A stretch of 20,106 nt of DNA, taken from the NCBI GenBank assembly GCA_002104905.1, contig MCFE01001012.1, forward strand, positions 1 through 20,106, read 5' to 3'. Of the stretch, positions 19,420-20,106 are shown in pieces; positions within the stretch are counted from its first letter, which is position 1; each line of letters starts with the position of its first letter. The notes beneath the pieces are model-generated. The model made no database searches. It saw nothing but the letters and a program-made list of their open reading frames with translations, and was not told the DNA's origin. Position numbers and translations under genes: made by a program. This stretch comes from Basidiobolus meristosporus CBS 931.73 (taxonomy: Eukaryota > Basidiobolomycota > Basidiobolomycetes > Basidiobolales > Basidiobolaceae).

Positions 19420-20106
19420 GGTTATGAGCCCCGAGCTTGCTGTCCTCTTGGTGTCTACTATGCTTTGGATCCTTTTCTGCTAGTCTGGAGAAAGACTTTC
19501 CGCACTATTGCTCTGCTAAGGTTAAAGAAGACTACCGCTGCTAAAGGACTATGTTTATGAGGATATTGCTGTGGAGAAGAAGGCCTTGCCTTCAAAAGAT
19601 GCTTTCAGTAACTATCCAAGTTAGTTATGGAGAAGAGTCAATCAAACTGGCATGTAATTGTGTCAAGAAATATAGTATGTTGGTGCTCTACCACTACTGA
19701 AGAAAATTGTGTAATTCCAGCAATTGAGGGTCCAGATCTACAATGAAATATACTGCAATATGTATTCATATGACCCCAATTGACTGTTAGACGAGCTCTT
19801 GAATAGGATATTATCCTGAATTGCAAAAAAAAAAATATAGATCATTATTAATGATTGCCGGAGGAGGATTTTACCAAAAATCTGTTGCCACTCAAAATAC
19901 AGCTGAGAATGCAAATACTGGAGCTGTTAGCCGCTATTCTGGACTATCTACTGATGGAAAAAGATCTCAGAAACAAGCTTCCTGAATTGTAAGGATCCCA
20001 ATGATATATAATACATATATATCCACCTGGAGTACGGATATGTACTACACAATCCATTAGAAGAATGCTATAATTGTATCAAGTGTTTTGATACTGAAAC
20101 CAGTGT
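19420..20106 (+). mobile_element. Decayed internal region of LTR retrotransposon (partial)
   Basis: GGTTATGAGCCCCGAGC directly after the LTR resembles the initiator-tRNA primer-binding site of copia-type elements, from memory close to GGTTATCAGAGC. Downstream sequence is AT-rich with many stops. A 43-codon open stretch (19854-19982) and a CYNC tetrapeptide in another frame (20066-20077), possibly from a Gag zinc knuckle, are the only coding hints. No polymerase or integrase motif is visible before the window ends. Confidence 0.45.

Overview
The window looks like nuclear DNA of a filamentous ascomycete, most likely a Eurotiomycete of the Aspergillus/Penicillium kind. Introns are short (51-69 nt), start with GTRNGN-like donors and carry CTAAC/CTAAT-like branch sites. 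Genes are monocistronic with TATA boxes, and all recognisable proteins are fungal types. The species cannot be named from sequence alone.

Left part (1-5743), all on the minus strand. A complete alternative oxidase (AOX) gene lies at 2487-1167. It is split into seven small exons, so it does not appear as a long open frame. Its exons join in frame and all six di-iron ligands are present. Upstream of it, at 5743-3894, is a secreted GH32 fructan/sucrose hydrolase whose signal-peptide exon is separated by one 56-nt intron.

Centre (6573-13447). An intronless, strongly codon-biased glycogen phosphorylase lies at 9167-6573 (minus). About 3 kb of largely gene-free DNA follows, holding a telomere-like TTAGGGTTAGGG motif and a palindrome next to the following gene. 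Then comes a plus-strand ZIP-family zinc/iron transporter in three exons (12240-13447).

Right part (14096-16332). A small two-exon CHCH protein of the Coa6 (cytochrome c oxidase assembly) type has only the outer cysteine pair. It is convergent with a three-exon PHO84-like phosphate:H+ symporter on the minus strand, which probably also has a 5' UTR intron.

Far right (about 17170-20106). A possibly decayed small secreted protein is followed by AT-rich DNA built from several diverged copies of one LTR family. One copy is a solo LTR with a perfect 5-bp target duplication. Two others are nested, with a primer-binding-site-like sequence and a decayed internal region running off the window.

The genes form no obvious cluster. 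Carbon supply (GH32, glycogen phosphorylase), phosphate and metal uptake, and two mitochondrial respiratory proteins (AOX, Coa6-like) are all housekeeping or nutrient-response functions. No secondary-metabolite, CRISPR or rRNA/tRNA locus was recognised.
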